Shown here: positions 61,601 through 64,000 of the stretch, piece after piece | How the letters are laid out: every line of letters starts with the position of its first letter | How positions within the stretch are numbered: the first letter of the stretch is position 1 | Assembly (NCBI GenBank): GCA_026874595.1 | Contig: CM049309.1 | Coordinates: 6,778,576 to 6,842,575 of the forward strand | Direction of reading: 5' to 3' | DNA: 64,000 bases | Origin: Sipunculus nudus | Taxonomy: Eukaryota > Annelida > Sipuncula > Golfingiida > Sipunculidae | The notes under the pieces: generated by a model | The model's database searches: none | What the model was told of the DNA's origin: nothing | The model's input: only the letters and a program-made list of their open reading frames with translations | Translations under genes and position numbers: made by a program

Positions 61601-62394
61601 GAACCAAAAACATTCACACAATACAGGGTTATTACTGACCTGTCTAATTAGACCATCTGTAAATTGACCTCACCACTACAGCCCATATGTGCCGCCCTTT
61701 TCACCTAATTATGATAATGAGACCTCGAAATGCTCCTTCACAGAAGGCTTTCCTTGCCCATGGTTGCATGGGAACTGTTTAGCTATATTTTGTATTATCT
61801 GTCTCAAACAAATTATGTGCCAGGTAAGACATATTCATTCACTTGAAGGTCGGAGAAATGGCTCGAGCAACCTTTGGCCTATAACTTTTTACACCGTCTC
61901 CTTTGTATAAAAAAAAGGTATCTCAGAAATCATGCCTACTAAGGTACTGGTATAGACTACATGTGTCTGAGGGAGGTCCCACAAATTATGCAAATTTTGT
62001 TTTGTAAGGTGACTGGCGGTTTACAGTAATATTGGTGACCTGATTGGCTGCACGGAACATATGCTTATGATTATTAAATAAATGAATATGCTTTTAAGGT
62101 CACATAAAGTTCATGGTGAGGTCAATTAAGACCACTTTTGGCTAGTCCCACAGGTGGTCTTACAACACAGTTTTTAGTGTATTTATTTTTGGAGTCTAAT
62201 AAATATATGAACGTATATAGAAATTAAAATCCATTTCAAGTAGACTCTGCTGTTTAAGGGACAATAAGACTGAATTATCTAAGGTTTTCTACAGTTATAA
62301 TTTAACTTTATACTTCAATATAAACTTTATTTATTATACATGGACTGTACATCTAGTTATAATATCTAATACGAGGCACTCTCCATGGCTCGGA
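61601..62394. other. No gene recognised
   Basis: Short frames only. Confidence 0.4.
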
Positions 62395-62560
62395 TGTTGG
62401 TGCTGGGTAGAAGGTAAAGGTGGAGGAAACCGGAGGACTCAGAGAAAACCAATGACCTTGGACAGGCAACTACAACCCACTCTCATAGCCACCCTAGGAA
62501 TCGTACCCTGGTCACAAGCAGAGAGGGCCAAGCATTTCACTTAGAGTGTGCAACTTTGAC
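62395..62560 (-). mobile_element. SINE-like element with dispersed core
   Basis: On the minus strand a tRNA-like stretch (CACTCTAAGTGAAATGCTTG, then CTTGTGACCAGGGTACGATT) precedes a core reading TTTTCTCTGAGTCCTCCGGT then TTCCTCCACC. That core phrase is one I know from SINE-like repeats of many animals. Head and core are both degraded; no target-site duplication found. Confidence 0.45.
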
Positions 62561-62999
62561 ACAGGTGGGTTGACTTCATGATGATGTTTTAATACATGTA
62601 TAAATCATGCTGAGGGCTCCTGTAACCTATTGCCTGTAAAGTTACTTAAACACATATCACTATCTTGGAGGAATTGGTGGGGGGTGCATATGTTTAACAA
62701 TAAGTGATGCTTTACACAATAAGGTGCATTATGTCTGAAATATCAAGGTAAAGGAGTAAAGAAACCAGACAATTATCACTCAAACTAAAAACGAAAGTGT
62801 ATTTTAAATAATTTCCAATAGACACTAAGACACCTTCCTTTGAAATTTGCCATTTAAGTTCAAGCCACCATTGTGATCATGAAACTTTGTTATCTTTATA
62901 ATCTTTTGTGGCACATTTAAATCTTAAAATGGCTTTGTTTTTGTAGTGCAAAAAAAGATATATGCCCCCCCTTCAATCCCAAAGTAAAAGGGGGGAAAA
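62561..62999. other. No gene recognised
   Basis: AT-rich; nothing supported. Confidence 0.4.
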
Positions 63000-63520
63000 A
63001 TATTCACTATCTCAAACGATGATTCTAATGTCAGCAGATTTGACCTTCAAGATCAAGGTTAAGGTCACCAATTTTAAAACTCCTCTAAGATTTTCGCAGC
63101 AAGAACTGGTGTGTCAAATTTAAATTAAAGAACAAATTTTCAGTACTTCAAAAGTTATGTAGGTCACAATAATCCAAGGATTTGACCTTGAAGATCAAGG
63201 TCAAGGTCACCAGAACCTATACATTTCTGAGAACTCAGATAAACAACTTGTGTGTTGAATCTAAGGGAAAGATACACAATACTTAATAAGTTATTGTGTT
63301 GACAAAACAATAATTATAATCCCGCTTATTTGACCTTGAAGATCCTTAACAAGGTCATTAGTTTTCAAAATCATCCAAGAACTTAGTTGAAACAATGTCA
63401 TGTACCAAATTTGATAACAAAGTGAAATACTTCAAAAGTTATGGGGTTCACAACAATTTTACATGTCAGCAGATTATGGTCATCAGTTTTTGATCTAATC
63501 AAAGATTTTGGTAGAAACAA
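63000..63520 (+). repeat. About 145-bp tandem array with AGGTCA-type motifs
   Basis: TTTGACCTTGAAGATCAAGG or variants occur at 63039, 63181 and 63329, each unit closing with ATACTTCAAAAGTTAT-like text. A fourth, decayed unit starts near 63470. The centre is an inverted repeat of CCTTGA around ATC followed by direct AAGGTCA copies. Confidence 0.75.
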
Positions 63521-64000
63521 TCTGTGTATCAAATTTTGGGGGAAAATATGCAGATATCCTACAGACTAAATTGACAACTGGCGACAAGATGGATAATGGC
63601 ACTGAAAACAACATGAGGGGAGAAACTACTATACTGGCAGACACTAAGAACATGACAAAGGCCTACACAAATGGCAGGTATATCCGAGGGCTTTCAGGAA
63701 CATGGGGGGGAAATGTCTCTAAGCAGCGTCTGATCAGAACGAGCAAAACATTGGCTGTAGGACTTGGAAGCTCAGAGCTTGCTCTTGAGGTATTCCCTAA
63801 CAAACTCAAACAAATGTGTAACTGACAAACTGGGACTTATTCTGACAAACTTACAAACCCTTAAATTTCACTATAAAAAGATGATCATATAATGACACAG
63901 AATATATTTTATCATAAAATGATACAATGATATGATGTAGCTAGAATGAGTTTTTTTTGTGCAATGCAAGATATATATGTCTCTTCCCTTTGGGCTTCCC
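63521..64000. other. No supported gene; 105-codon frame
   Basis: A plus frame from 63508 to 63825 begins inside the tandem array, has no domain and no splice borders, and is treated as incidental. Confidence 0.35.

Noticed and set aside
63508-63825. 105-codon plus-strand ORF
   Set aside because: Begins within a tandem repeat and lacks start context, domain and splice borders.

Overview
The window reads as AT-rich, repeat-laden, gene-poor DNA from an animal nuclear genome. It has no bacterial-style gene packing, and it has spliceosomal exon signals, TATA/CCAAT/CRE promoter motifs, long AT and homopolymer C/G tracts, tRNA-derived SINEs, a decayed non-LTR retrotransposon and several non-autonomous DNA-transposon families. 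The repeat style (degenerate arrays built on GTCCGTC-type and TGACCTTGAAGATC-type units, tRNA SINEs, TTAA-flanked MITEs) suggests a marine mollusc, probably a bivalve. That is inference; no marker gene in the window proves it. Most short open frames are chance or lie in repeats.

Layout. 0-9 kb: CpG-rich island (0.42-0.72 kb), tandem-unit repeat (1.5-2.3 kb), two MITEs (5.6 and 6.7 kb) and a 46-codon minus-strand ORF (7.4 kb). 9-16 kb: a CRE-bearing candidate promoter with a strong splice donor (9.25-9.43 kb), a TATA promoter whose exon stops exactly after ATG (12.2-12.4 kb) with a possible signal-peptide exon at 13.05 kb, then complex noncoding sequence. 16-32 kb: duplicated G-tract units, MITEs at 20.4-21.3 kb, candidate plus-strand exons at 19.5 and 27.8 kb, and a CCAAT/CRE cluster at 27.0-27.2 kb. 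32-34 kb: the clearest complete gene, an intronless-CDS alpha-crystallin/small heat-shock-like protein (160 aa) with a probable 5'UTR intron, followed by a second CCAAT/CRE/TATA promoter. 34-45 kb: repeats, SINE remnant, candidate exon at 40.5 kb and a 100-codon ORF with its own CRE/ETS promoter motifs and polyA signal at 44.4 kb. 45-47.1 kb: a miRNA-like hairpin, a 5'-truncated frameshifted LINE and a full SINE with a 17-bp target-site duplication. 48-56 kb: repeats only. 57.2-59.5 kb: the last exons of a minus-strand gene encoding a C-terminal transmembrane segment and tail, with a candidate frame-preserving 33-nt cassette microexon; the rest of that gene must lie to the right, probably beyond 64 kb. 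60-64 kb: minisatellites, a SINE-like element and a nuclear-receptor-half-site-like tandem array.

No operon-like cooperation between genes can be read here. Coding exons outside the small heat-shock gene and the 57-59 kb exon set are proposals from splice signals and open phase only, and need transcript evidence.
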